Origin: Zanthoxylum bungeanum
Taxonomy: Eukaryota; Streptophyta; Magnoliopsida; Sapindales; Rutaceae
Length of the DNA: 64,000 nt
Direction of reading: 5' to 3'
Assembly (NCBI GenBank): GCA_019454045.1
Contig: SKCR01023728.1
Span: 62,001-126,000 of the forward strand
Below, one piece after another: positions 42,599 through 54,779 of the stretch. The notes below the pieces were generated by a model. The model was not told where the DNA came from, made no database searches, and saw only the letters and a program-made list of their open reading frames with translations. Position 1 is the stretch's first letter, and every line of letters begins with the position of its first letter. The translations under genes and the position numbers were made by a program.

Positions 42599-42859
42599 TC
42601 AAACATCTTTTGACAACGGTTTACCCAAACTGGAGAGTTGTCTGTTTCTGATAGGAGCAGTCTCTGAGGAAGTAGGCTCGGTCCTTGAAGGTTCCCCAAT
42701 GATCCTTTCATTCTGGTTGCACACGTTTCTGTTACTGGCTGTACAGGGCACGGTCAAACTGGTCACCACATTGGTCAAAACTTGCAACTGTTTAGCAATT
42801 TCGGCTACCTTGGCTTCCAATCGATCTAGGCGGGATTCCCCGTTGACTAACTCACTCAT
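42599..42859 (-). pseudogene. gag: Gag N-terminal fragment of the Ogre-like element
   Basis: The start at 42859 was chosen because it aligns with the gag start of the Tat element at 48506. It reads LDRLEAKVAEIAKQLQVLTN, a heptad-rich segment matching MDQLESNITKITEQLQALTN of that element. The frame stops at 42599, long before the Gag core. An upstream in-frame ATG (42952) would start inside the leader. Confidence 0.75.
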
Positions 42860-43406
42860 ACTGGTTGATGATCCCTTGCAAATCATTCTTCTTTCCCAAC
42901 CCAACGAGAGTCTATGATGGCTTTTAAGACAAAAAGGGTTAACATGATGCATGAATGCATGACATATGATGTATGATGTACAGAAATAAATAAACTCATA
43001 AAATGATTCACACTAATTGGCCTGTTATCATTTTAAAGTATTCAATCACATCATTGCGTGGTGCAAACTTGTTCCAGTTTGAAAAGACCTAACAGGTTTA
43101 CACTTTTGCGATAACACAGCTAAATAACTTCAAATTATAAAAGGCCCAAACACAAATTGGCCCATCGGCATTTCAGAAATTTTGACCTAATTGTCAAAAG
43201 GACATGAACTTGTCCCGATTTAAACGAAAACGAGTTCATATCTTTTAACAAAGAGTCCAAATAAATCCAAATGACAATAGTCCAAAACACAAACATAAAC
43301 ACAAATGACAACAGTCTAAAACACAGGCATAAACACAGTAGTCACGATTAATTAAAACACAAATCACAAACATTACAAGATATCATTTCGGAGCCGATTC
43401 TCTATA
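42860..43406 (-). other. Untranslated leader of the Ogre-like element
   Basis: Shares several blocks with the leader of the Tat element (33910-34690 and 48173-48505), including CAGCCATCATAGA-type sequence and CTGTTGGGTT/CGTTGGGTT just before gag. No gene seen. Confidence 0.75.
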
Positions 43407-43424
43407 TCCCCAGTGGAGTCGCCA
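43407..43424 (-). other. Primer-binding site of the Ogre-like element
   Basis: Minus strand TGGCGACTCCACTGGGGA, three bases inside the 5' LTR; identical to the PBS at 33892. Confidence 0.88.
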
Positions 43425-43427
43425 AAC

Positions 43428-46400
43428 TGTAGACAACAGAAACTAACGACGCTGTTCTAGCCTCGCGGCCCGGTTGAGAAGTACGAAATAACATGGAGTC
43501 GCCACCCGGTGTGAGCCGGAAAATGAGATTTAAGGCCGCACTCACCCCTTGCAAGAGAAGACCTCAAACCTTTGGGTTCGGAATGGTCTCTACTTTATGT
43601 CATCTTGTAATGTTTGTGATTTGTGCAATATTAATCAAAACTACTTAACATACATGTACAATGATAATTCAACCTAATTCACATTCATAAAAATAAATCT
43701 TACATTTAAATTTACATGCTTCGAAAATGAGTTTTCATAACATAACAAATACAAAAATAAACATGTGGGCCAGTAACTTGGCCACTATTAATGTAGGACC
43801 TCGCATACCTGATTAGACGTATCTGACGTCAACCGAATACGCCGCGTCCGTAACAGTAAAGTAACAAAGGGTGCCCTCAGGTCTTACCTTTTTAGTCGTT
43901 GTCCGGGAGTGCGTTCCGCGGTGCCGGAAGGGTTGTCGTTCCACTGTTTTCAATGTCCGCTGTTTCCGCTGTTTCCGCTGTTTTGTCCGGTTTCGCCTTT
44001 TTCAATGTTTTGTCCGTTTTCAACGGATCCGCTGTTTCTGCCGTTATTTTGACTCGTCATTTTTTTGTATTTTTCTTCGTTGTTTTCTCTCTGTTTTTTA
44101 ATCAAATTCTATTCTCATTCTCTCTCGGTCATTGATTCTCATTTTTTTGGGGTGTTTTTGGAGGGTTATTCTTTCTTGGTTTCAAGGGAATTAGGGCTCG
44201 GTTAGAGGGTTAATTTGTGCTCGGCAGTGTGTGCGTGTGATGGGCTGTTGGCGTGGGGTTACTTCACGTGGGTTTGATGGTGCATGGGCAGTGCAGTGGC
44301 TTGCATGGAAATTGTGGTGTGCTCGGCAGTGGTGTTGGTTTGGTCTCGGCAATGTGCAGGTGTTGGAGGGATGGCTCTAGGGTTTTCCTTATGCGTGAAT
44401 GGTCAATGATGATAGGGATTCTCGGCAGTGGTGCATGGCTCTCAGCAATTAACATGCATGGAGGGTTGCTAGAGGTTTCATTTGAGTGTTATGCGTGTAG
44501 TGGCTAGGTGCAGGGCTAGTGTTCACGGTGTCCAGGCCGTGAGATGAGGTTACCGTGAAGGCCTGTTAAATGGAGGCTAGATGACTGGGTTGAAGAGAGT
44601 GGTGTATGCAGTGGCCGTGAGAAGTTGGTGAGTAAGGTGATGATGAGAGTGGAGTTGCAGTGGCCGTGAGAAGTTGATGATTAAGGTTGATGATGAGAGT
44701 CGTTGATCAAGGTTGATGGGTCGTGGAGATGAATGAGTGATGAGTTGATGAAGAAGACTGGAGAGGTGCGCTGATGATGATGTCCAGATTGATGGTGATC
44801 AGTCCATGGCGTGAAAGCTTGTTGATCAAGGATGATGAAGATTGAGTTGTGATAGAGGATGATCAGGTTGTCCCTGGGAGATGCCGAGAGCTCCTTGTGC
44901 TGTGGTGATCCCTGGTTGCCGAGCTGTTTGGTTCATTACAGTGGCCGAATCATCCTTGGCCGAGCAGAAGATGATGAGCTCAGAAGGTGCAGATGTTGTT
45001 GATGACCAGTGAAGGGCAGAGGCCGAGAGTTTGAAGTGGCTGAGTGTAATGATCAGTTGCTGTCGATGAGGATGAAGGGTTCCTTCGTTAGTGAGGGCTT
45101 CAAAATGGTGTGTGTTCTTCTTTGTGTGTGAAGTCCTTGCAGTGAGTTGGGGCCTCAAAGGTGCGTGTGTCCTCCCTTTTGCGTGTTTGATACGTTGAAT
45201 ATGAGAGAGGCAGTAAGGTTCGTGATGAAGGCTATGAGCTGTGTGAGTGGCGTGTGCTTGTGGCTATGCGTGAGGGCTGTCTCCTTTGGTTCTGGTCACT
45301 GGTTCAAGGAGGGCAGGAGTGTAGTGGGCGTGAGGATCAGGTCAGTGGGCGTGAATGGGCTATTTGGTGCGTGAGCTGCTGTGTATGGAATGCATGAGGG
45401 TTTTTATGGTTGAAGGCAGATTGCGTGAAGTTAGTGGTTGATGAAGGTGTGTGAAGTGGTTGCTGGTCAGGGAGAGTTGCTTACGTGAAGGGGGTTGAGC
45501 GTGTGGTGAGTGAGTGGTCTTGAGTCGATTGAAGAGGCGTGAGGCTGTGGCTGCTGGTGAGGGTTTCGTTACTGTGAGTGTCTAAGGTCTGTGTGGGCTG
45601 AGTGTTTGTGAAGTGAGAGGCATGATGAGCTTGAAGGCGTGAGGGTTCTGGCTGCTGCCGTGAGGTGAAGGGTTAAAGGCTTGTCAATAAGAGAGGTCCT
45701 TGGGAGCTGCTGGCGTGAGGTTGAAGATGAGGGGTGTTTGATAGTCAAGGACGTGTGGGGGCTGTGTTCGTTGATCACCCGTGATTGAAGGGAACCAAGG
45801 AGGCAAAAAACAAAAGCCATTCGGCGGATCATTGGAGAGTTTGACAATTGTTGATGATTTATTATGTTTGGAGGGCAAGTGGTTCAATGGTTCACGTGGG
45901 AAGCTTGGAAAAATGGAGGGGTTTGCCGTGTGGGGGCATGGAGGGAAATTGTTGGTTTTGAGTTTTGATTATTTTATTATTTATGTGTGTGTTGTTTATT
46001 TTGTTTGTTAGTGTTTGTTAAAAGGTGGCAAGGGAATTGTCTTTTGCGTTAGTGGGTTTGAAAATAAAAAGAAATGGAAAATAGGTGGAAGCATGATGAT
46101 GGCCGAATTTTGGTGTAAAAGGGGGAATTATTTGTTATTTTTGTTAAAGTTGTTATTTAATTGGTTTGTAATTTTTAATGATTTAATTTAATTCAAATTA
46201 ATTTAATTAGTTGGTGAATTTTAATTTTGCACGGAAGTTAAAGGGTCACAAGCAAGGAAAATTAGAGAGAGAGAATATGTGTGAGAAAGAGCGAGGAAAA
46301 GGTTACGAGCGAATGATGATTTTGAAATGGAAAAGGCGACGACGAACCCGAAGCAAACGAGCGAATAAAATCCACAAAACGTCAATTCTTGACTTTCCCT

Positions 46401-46498
46401 TCCGACGGCCGCTTTCCGCGACTTCCACGACATGAAAAGGTAGTGCCTCCTTACGAGGCTCGTCATTGGGCATGATATGCAAAAATGCAGTGTCTACA
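43428..46498 (-). repeat. 5' LTR of the Ogre-like element
   Basis: 3071 bp, near-identical to 34934-37998 and bounded by TGTAGACA and TGTCTACA. The ATCGC duplication follows at 46499-46503. Confidence 0.95.
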
Positions 46499-48172
46499 AT
46501 CGCACTTGTGCGTGTTATAGAAGCGTAACATGATAGTTCTCATATATTTAAGTATTGGATACTTATGCAAGTGTGGTAGGAGGTTGTGTTTTACCGATGG
46601 TACAGAAAACAGCTTCGCTCTGGATAACCCACGGAATCCCATTGGTAGTATGACTATGTGTCTATGGGAGTCCGCATCAGGGTAGGTGTATTTGGTCTTA
46701 ACCTGAGACTTGCATCGCTAGTACTTGCGACAATCAATACGCTTTGGTTTTTGTCGTCCAGGACTTTAATAGGTTCTGTGTACACCTCTTCTGGGTTTAT
46801 TGAGAATCGTAGTGTATTGGGTGTGATGTCAAGACGGAAGTATCACTTCAGTCATATGGAGATGATTGTCACAGAGGGATACATAACTGGTTCTCTAAAA
46901 AGGTTGCAACCGTCGGGATAATATGACTAGGTCATGATTATCCGATAATAAAGAGACTAGTTGCTTGTGATCCGATATATGCTTCGTATGGGGTAGACAC
47001 TATTCCAGCCTCAGGCCTTGCATGTGACATCAGATACTGGATCACGAGATACGCTATACTACGCCTGATATAGATTATATATTCCATTAAGAATATTTCT
47101 GGAGAATTGGGTAGGCATGGCGCTTTGCTAGAAGCCAACCTTGTCTCGTAAATCGGTAAGAACATAGTACAAGGTACGTACGTGTTCGGATAGTCCGATG
47201 ATCGGATTTTCTGCCAACATATCCAGGGATCTCTTGGGTCGCTTCCCGAAGATTCACCGATAACGTATGATTCAAACTTTATTAATCTGGGATTAATAGC
47301 GGAGAGACTTTATCTGGGATAAAGTACTATTTGAAGAGAAAGAACGATTAATTTGGAATTAATCGATAAAATAATATATTCGATATATTATACGAAATTG
47401 GATTTCGACACGGAATTAAAATTATATTTTAATTCGGGCTAACGAATTGATTTAGAATTAATTCGCAAGCGATGTGAATAGTAATTTTGCTAGGCATGAT
47501 TATTTAATTAAATCTGATTTAATTACGACGCAACGAAAAACTCGTTAATTCGGAATTAATGAAACCGAGCCCAGAATGTGTTTGCGACGCCACTCCGATT
47601 TTGAATCAAGTGCGGCCGCAAGTCACATCGCGAGTCACATCACTTGTCCCTTTAGTATAGATGTCTTATCACATTTTTGGTGAGTGACATGCAGTCACTA
47701 TTCATGAAAGGGGTTGGTGTGGGCATTTAATGCCATTTTGGAGCCAAAAATTGGTGTTGACTTTTGGAAATCAAATACCAAATTTTGGAATAGCTTTTTT
47801 ATTATTGTTTTTTAGAAAAACAAGTTGAAAAACAAAACAATCTCTCTCCCCCTCTCAAACAAAACCGTGAGCTCTCTCCAAGGGGAAAGGAAGTCATTTT
47901 CTTTCTTCCATCTTGCTAGCACATTAGAGAATCAATACAAGGTGATAGGGAAACAGAACTAAGAGCTTGGAATCCATTGAAGCTTGGATCTTGTAGAACT
48001 TCATCAACAAATCTTGCCTTGGCTGAAACTTGGAAGCAAGGAGTAGAAAAGTTTTGTTGCGCATCACATCCAATCCGATCATTGTAAGTGTGTTTCCGCC
48101 ACTCTTCCTTGTGTATTCATTCTTTTCATTGCTTATATTGATCTTGGGACCACCCTAGAAACCAACACCCTA

Positions 48173-48505
48173 TAATAGGCTTAGTCAATTTTGTAAATGG
48201 GCGGCCTTTGTCTTTTATTGATGAAAAGGGACTGAGGTAGCCAAGGTTCACCTTTGTAGCGTATGAGAGAACGATTTTGTGAACCCCACATTGGTGCATA
48301 AAATAAGCCATACCTAGGGCAGAAATGGACTTACCACGAGTGTGGGAGAAATAAGGTCGGAAGGATGTAAACAGTTTTGATAACCACATGCATCCCATAC
48401 ATCTCATACATACACACATTATGATGACCCCTTATCTTAACAGCCATCATAGATATCTGTTGGGTTAGAGAAGAATGAAGACTTGTCAAGAAAAGGTTAG
48501 CAAGC
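48173..48505 (+). other. Leader of the second Tat element, right part
   Basis: Continues the leader across the copia solo LTR; ends with ACAGCCATCATAGA, CTGTTGGGTT and then the gag start, as in the nested element. Confidence 0.75.
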
Positions 48506-49810
48506 ATGAATGCGTCAGATAGCGAAGATTCCCGCATGGATCAATTGGAGTCCAACATCACCAAAATTACCGAGCAACTACAAGCTTTGACCAACGCTGT
48601 GGCCAATCTATAAGTACCCCGCACAGTGGGAACAAAAAACAACGGGGATGGAAAGGGTGAAGAGCCTCCGAATAGGGTGATCGAAGAAATCCATAATTTT
48701 GATGATGACATGGCTGAGTATGCCGCGGGAAGGATAGTTGGGCCTCAGGCAGAGATACAGAAACTCGAAAAACAAGTAGAGTCAGTTACCCGCAAGATGA
48801 AGGGAAAATATGAAGATCTGTTAGACTATAATGCGATGACTTTCAAAGAACAGCTGCCTCCCCAGTTAAGATGTCTGACATGGCCAAGTTCAACGGAAAT
48901 GGAGATCATAGGGTCCATCTCCGGTAATATGTTTCAGTGGGTTTATCGAAGCGCCAGGTGCAGAAGATGTTTGGAATGTCACTGGAATGGGTGCCCGTAG
49001 TATGATATCATGGCCTGGAGAAAAAGGTAAGGGATGACTGGAGAGCATTACCGGAGGCATTTATGAACCAATATGTCACGGACATGGAGATAGACTTGTC
49101 ACTCTGTGACCTAGAAAACACCAAACATAAGCTAGAGGAGAGCTTCAAAGATTATGTGGATCGATGGAGAAGCCAACTTTTGAAGATGCAGACACGGCCC
49201 TCGGAGAATGACCATATTAAGATGATCATTAAGGGCACCAAGCTCTCCATTTATAACAAGCTGAGAAGGATGACCTCCATGATTAGTGAATTTAGATAGT
49301 TAAGAGAAACTATGATGGATATCGAGGAAGAGGAAGCCGAGAACAGAAGGTTTTACAGCCAGAATAGAAAGACCATTGAGGGCCTTCAGGGACCAAGCCT
49401 GCTCCTGCTGAGGTCGCCGCCATCAGAAACAAGCGATTCTCCAACTTTGGTAGACCTTTGTCAAAGGTGTTTGAAAAGCTGAAGAGGCAAGGACTCTTAA
49501 AACCCTTATAACTTGAACCACTTCCAAACCCTGTGCCACACCACTTCGACCTAAACCTATACTATCACTTCCATCAGCAAAAAGGCCACGAAACTGACAA
49601 CTACACCCACCTTAGGCATGCGATCCAAGACCTCATTGACACACACAAGATACCTGACCCGGAAAAAGAACAACCCAACACACACATAAACCCTCTACCC
49701 AACTACCACTCTGTTCCACCACCTACCTACATGATCAACTCCGGCCTGCCCAAAAGCTTTGTCCTCCAAACTCTCAACTACCAAGCCTCTTGCATGTGGA
49801 TATAGGATAA
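48506..49810 (+). pseudogene. gag: Gag of the second Tat element
   Basis: Starts MNASDSEDSRMDQLESN with a coiled-coil-like N-terminus, then a stop near 48613. Continues 48626-49000 (EIQKLEKQVESVTRKMKGKY). The Gag core is at 49063-49299 (MNQYVTDMEIDLSLCDLENT, SFKDYVDRWRSQ). A Tat-type C-terminal element is at 49533-49805 (YYHFHQQKGHETDNYTHLRH, IQDLI), where the usual zinc-binding CxxH-GH-C pattern has lost its first and last cysteines (both Y). At least three frame breaks. It is recognisable but not functional. Confidence 0.82.
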
Positions 49811-49889
49811 CAACAGTGAAGATGAAACATAGCAGGGGAGAGATTTCTGGGAAAACTTCTCGAGCAGTGACGAAGAGGAGGTAAAGGGG

Positions 49890-51612
49890 ATGACTCGTAT
49901 TGGATATTTTTACAGTGATGTAATGGAGAAAGGCAAAGAAATGCTAACAGAAGGCCGAGAGGTGACGGAGAATATGGATAACACCGAGGGGGATACTATG
50001 TTACGTCAATTGAAGAAGACATGGGTAAAAATGAGTATATGGGAGTTATTATGCGCCTCTCAAGAGCACAGGCGTGCCATGGTAGAAGCTCTGAGTAAGA
50101 TAATGGTACCTAAAGATGCAAACCCAACAATATTCGTAGGGTCGGTACAGAAAGAGGGTAGGCAGATGATAACATTCTCTGAAGAAGAACTCCCGATGAA
50201 TGGGAGGAATCACAACAAGCTGCTATTCATAAAAGCGGAAGTAAGAGGCAAGAAGACATCTTGTGTGATGGTGGATGATGGCTCATCTATCAATGTGTGC
50301 CCTTTTAAGATTATGTCAAGGTTGGGTATGCAGACAACATATTTAAGCCCCTCCAGCATGACTATCAATGCATATGACGATAGCAAACGATGAGTCGAAG
50401 GTACTTTCGTCATAGTAGTCAAGGTGGCCCCGATAGAAGACGAGGTGGAGTTCACAGTGCTTGATATCCCAACTACATTTTCTCTGTTATTGGGGAGGCC
50501 ATGGTTACATAGACTTGGGGGTGTGCCATCCACTTTGCACCAGGTTATTAAATTCCCGCATTGAGGGGAAGTCATCACCATCAGGGCTGAAGTAGATAAT
50601 GTTGTGGTTGCTTTAGACATACAGCCTTTCACAAGGTTCCAAGTGGTGGAAAACTTTGAAGAAATTGTGGACCCTAAAGTGGCTAGGATCATCGAGAGAA
50701 TGAAATATGAGCCGGGCACAGGTTTGAGTGCTAGAGGCCAGGGAATAAGAGCACTGCCAGATTTCAAGAGACAGAACACTAAGGGAGGATTGGGGTATGA
50801 ATCTGATGGGAATGAGCAGAAGACCAAAAAAAAGGGGATAAAGCTGATGGAATACTTTGTGAAAGCCACATGGTATCAAGTAGGGGTGGCAATTTGGGTA
50901 AGGATTCGTTTATTCGTTCAATTTGATTCGCTTTAAAGTGAATACGGGTTTGAAAAAATGGATTCGTTTAATAAATAGGTCAATTCGATTCGATTCATTT
51001 ATTAAACGAATCGAATACGAATTTAAGCTCATTGATTCGTTTATGATTCGTTTTATTATTTTTATTTACTAGTTCTTGTTAATTTTCAATTAAGTTCGAA
51101 AAATTATAGCTAATTTTCATAGAAAAAGTAACATTTTCGATATTTGGTGAGGTATTTTTAGTAAATATATTAATTACATATTTCACAGGTATATATTTAT
51201 GAAGAATTAATGTAAATCAATTGTGATAAATTATTTTATTAAATAATATCATTGACTAAACGAATAAACGAATATTCGTATTTCATTCGTTTAATAAACG
51301 AATCGAATACGAATCCATCACATTTTGATTCGATTCGTTTAGGATTTGATACAAATTCGATTTGTTGATTCGTTTTGCCACCCCTAGTATCAAGGAGAGC
51401 CTGAACCCGTAGAAGTCAATGGGATCATGGTACCAAGATTCGAGATCTTCAAGGATGTGATGGGCAAAGAACCACATGCAGAGGAAGTTTCAAAAGAGGA
51501 AGATAAATGGGAAGAAGAACTATTGTAGTTGGAGAACCTGACTCTCGAAGAAAGCAAGAAGATGGAAGAAGTCAAGGCTGTAAATTACGAAGATGTTTAT
51601 TTTCCTGATTAA
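49890..51612 (+). pseudogene. pro: Protease region of the second Tat element, split by a MITE
   Basis: 49890-50393 carries the aspartic protease start: CVMVDDGSSINVCPF (canonical LIDNGSSLNV, with N replaced by D). A TGA at 50391 interrupts; the frame then reads LLLGRPWLHRLGG (the conserved LGRPW of the second protease half) and 50604-50880 gives the Tat spacer ARIIERMKYEPGTGLSARGQ. The hAT MITE interrupts at 50880; the frame resumes at 51395 (GEPEPVEVNG) and ends near 51612. This spacer precedes RT in Tat/Ogre elements and in some of them contains an intron. Confidence 0.82.
50881..51386. mobile_element. hAT-type MITE, 506 bp
   Basis: Terminal inverted repeats TAGGGGTGGCAA/TTGCCACCCCTA with a perfect 8-bp duplication GTATCAAG (50873-50880 and 51387-51394). 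Eight-base duplications mark hAT elements. The interior is rich in ATTCGTTTA/AAACGAAT inverted motifs and has no coding capacity. Removing it with one duplication copy joins the host reading frame exactly. Confidence 0.95.
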
Positions 51613-51782
51613 TTTGATTGTAATCCTACATTTATTAATGATAAAGATATTGATTTTGCTTACTTTTTCGAGTCTTTTCCTGTTAGTCTGCATCATAACA
51701 CGCATGACATGAGCATATTTGACATTAACTCAATAAAGAAAAATGCATTTAATCTTGGTACATGTGAAAACCCCAAGGAAAT

Positions 51783-53800
51783 TGTTGGATTCTATTAAGG
51801 TCCCAAGGATGAAATCAAGCATAAAACACATGTGAATACACAAAGGAGAATGGCGGAATCATACTCACATTGAACGGATTGGATGCTTCGAAGAACAAAA
51901 TCATTTTCTGCTCCTCCAAGGTGCTCGGCAGTGGCAGATTTTTGAGTCTTCAAATTCGGCTTTGGCTTGATCCATGAATCTCCAAGATTTTGTTTGGCCA
52001 TTCCTTGCTCATGAGATGGTTTCCTTATCACCTTGTATGCCTCCTAGAGTGTGCTAGCACCTTGATGATTTGCCACAAATCATCATTTGTTTCTCCTCCA
52101 TTCACGGAAGTGAACCAGAAAAGAGAAAGAAAACAGCAGCCCCTTGGGTGTTTTTGGAGAGAAGAAAGAGAAGAGGGAGAGTTGTTTTGGTTGGTCAAGA
52201 GAAAGTGTATCATATACACTTAAATTGATTTTCAAAAATCAAATAAAGATATAATACATTTGCTTTCAAAAAGTCAAAATGATTAAAGCTTTTGCCAACC
52301 ACTACATCAAGTCACATCACTCAATCAATCAACTTGTCAAGTCACATCACTCAAAGTGACAAGTGATTTGACGTTTGATGTGACTAATGATTTGACGCTT
52401 GATGTGACTTGCGTGCCGCACTCGAATTCGAAAAGCGAATGCGCTCGCAAATACTCTCGGGCTCGGGTTCACTAATTCAAAATTAACGAATTTTCTGTTG
52501 CGACGTAATTAAATGATTATGCCTAGCGAAATCACTATTCACATCTCTAACGAATTAATTCTAAATTAACTCGTTCGCCCGAATTAAAATCTAATTTTAA
52601 TTCCGCGTCGAAATCCAATTTCTTATAATATATCAAATATATTATTTTGTCGATTAATTACAAATTAATCGTTCTCTCTCTTTAATTGATATTTTATCCC
52701 AGATAAAATATCTCCGCAATTAATCCCAGACTAATTTTCTCTCTCATCTAATTAATCCCAGATTAATAAAAGTGCGAGTCATACGTCATCGGTGAATCTT
52801 CGGGAAGCGACCCATGAGATCCCTGGATATGTTGGCAGTAAATTGGGTCGTCGGACTATCCGAACACGTAAGTACCTCGTACTACGTTTATATCGATTTA
52901 CAAGATAATGTTGGCTTCTAGCAAAGAGCCATGCCTACCCAATTCTCCATAAATATCCTTACAGGAATAAGCGATCTATATCAGGCGTAGTATACATAGT
53001 ATTGTGTATTTCGATCCAGTATCGAATGATCACGTGCTAGGCCTAGGGTTGGAATTGTGTCTGCCTCGTACGAAGTACATGTCGGATGTCTGGTAACTAG
53101 TCTCTATAATCAGATATACATGACCTTGTCATAATATCCCGATAGCTGCAGCATTTAAGAGAACCAGTCTCGTATCTTACGTGACCATCATCTCTACTAT
53201 GACTGGAGTGATACTTCCGTCTTGACATCACACCCAACACACTACGATTCTCGATACACCCAGAAGAGGCGTACACAGAAACCGGTTAAAGCCATGGACG
53301 ACCAAAACCAAAGTATATTTATTGTCCCAAGTATTAGCGGTGCAAGTCTCAGGTTAAGACCAAATACACCTACCCTGATTTCGGACTTCCATAGACACAT
53401 AGTCATACTACCAATGGAATTCCGAGGGGGTCTATCCAGAGCGAAGCTGTTTCCCATACCATCAGTAAAACACAACCTCCTATTACACTTGCATGAGTAT
53501 CATATACCCAAATATATGAGAACTATGTCGTTTGTGCCCTCACAACGCGCACAAGTGTAATACTAGTCTTTTAAGCATTTATCGATGTCCAATCTCGATA
53601 ATGCTCTGACTAGGGATATTTATTGATTTATCCTTCGTGGATTGATATTGTCTCATATCATTCTCAATCCAGGAACAAATCATAGGGACCTCCTATCATT
53701 GATACATCTTGGTGATCTAATCACATATGATAAGAGAGCAATCTCATTTATCACATAGTTAATTTGTACAACAACACCGTGATCTGTACAAATAGTGACG
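51783..53800 (-). repeat. 3' LTR of the RT-deleted copia
   Basis: Starts TGTTGGATTCTATTAAGG and shares its central part with the LTRs at 59483-61458 and 34696-48167. Three CCA-loop hairpin motifs lie at 52690-52770. Its inner end is blurred by the deletion. Confidence 0.85.
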
Positions 53801-53814
53801 AATTCGGTTACTCA

Positions 53815-54400
53815 ATTCGGACACACCGTCAAATTGACGTGTTCCAGGAGGAGTCCTCATTGAAAGAATACTATACTCTTTCAAGTATTAGAAACTTATT
53901 GCTTAAGTATTTTCATCATGGTCTAACCGTGACAGTTAATACTTTATCCGATCTGTTTGTCTATTTCGTGTCGAAACTTATAAAAGTTTCCGATTTGTGT
54001 TCTTCAAAAGAAACACATAACCACAACGCGATGCCACATCCGTAAAGGTCACGAAATATTCATATCCAACTCTAGCATAGCTATACATGGGCCCACTTGC
54101 TTCACTATGAACTAGGGCTAACAGATCTGTGGCATTTGTACTTTTACCAAGTAAATAGTGTTTTAGGCACTTTGCCCAATAAACTAAATTCGTAGACTTT
54201 ATTTGAATAGAATCAAATCAGTCCTAGTACCCACTCTTCTAAAGTGTGGATATACGAGTATTGTTTAATTGTGTCCCAGACAACAATGCCACAATTAAGT
54301 TTCATCTGATCAAATCAGTTTGAGCTGTTTGTTTGTCATATTATATATCTGAGATTTATTTATATTCAAAATATAAATGCTGTTATTCACATCTAATGTG
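53815..54400 (-). pseudogene. pol: Copia integrase remnant
   Basis: On the minus strand, near 54075-54170, it reads ADLLALVHSEASGPMYSYAR, then VGYEYFVTFTD, the first part of the copia integrase core (H-D--GP, G--YF-TF-DD). Nearer the LTR, 53815-53940 matches the integrase tail region seen at 62847-62975 of the next copia element. The frame is broken repeatedly. The adjoining 54400-54750 also appears to be integrase or protease spacer but is not clearly readable. Confidence 0.7.
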
Positions 54401-54779
54401 TTTATCTCAATATCATCTTTATGTAATGAAACACTTTAGTGTTATAGAATATAAAGGTACACCTGCAGTGGGTTATACACTGATATAGAGATAATGTATC
54501 TAGTCAAACTAGTTACATTATAATAGATTCCAAATTTAGATACACACCCGAAGGTAGTTCCTAAATTTAGGTATTTGCGGTTAAAACAGCGATTTTCATC
54601 CTGTTTCCGATTCGCAGATAAATCTCTATTCAAGTCAGTATCCTGTTCAAAACAGATTCTGAACATCAATACATATATTTTATGTACCACGCTAAGTATT
54701 TAAAATCCAATTTTAATACTAGTTGTGAACATAATGATGACAAACATATTTGAAGTCAGAGCCTTGCTCGTCTTCAATT

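Larger units (their letters stand above)
34934..46498 (-). mobile_element. Full-length non-autonomous Ogre/Tat-like element
   Basis: An 11.6-kb element with two near-identical 3.07-kb LTRs and a perfect 5-bp duplication ATCGC (34929-34933 and 46499-46503). Element order on the minus strand: 5' LTR, PBS, leader, a gag N-terminal fragment, an RNase H-to-integrase fragment, unassigned exon-like segments, purine-rich tracts, a 2.3-kb tandem-repeat 3' region, PPT, 3' LTR. Most of gag and all catalytic pol domains are missing, so it must have been mobilised in trans. LTR identity, about 99 percent by eye, implies a recent insertion. Confidence 0.93.
34696..48167 (+). mobile_element. Copia solo LTR (1.9 kb) split by an Ogre-like element
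   Basis: The LTR is 34696-34933 plus 46504-48167 and starts TGTTAGACAGTTATG and ends AACCAACA. Both sides carry the duplication CCCTA (34691-34695 and 48168-48172), so it is a solo LTR. It belongs to the same broad family as the LTRs at 51783-53800 and 59483-61458, which lie in the opposite direction. Two CCA-loop hairpins are at 47281-47324. Confidence 0.9.

Noticed and set aside
34934..46498. Two 3.07-kb near-identical blocks as a segmental gene duplication
   Set aside because: Ends TG...CA, PBS, PPT and the ATCGC duplication show they are LTRs of one element.
54442..54690. 82-residue minus-strand frame in the copia internal region
   Set aside because: No copia domain matches in this frame; probably a shadow of decayed integrase/protease spacer.
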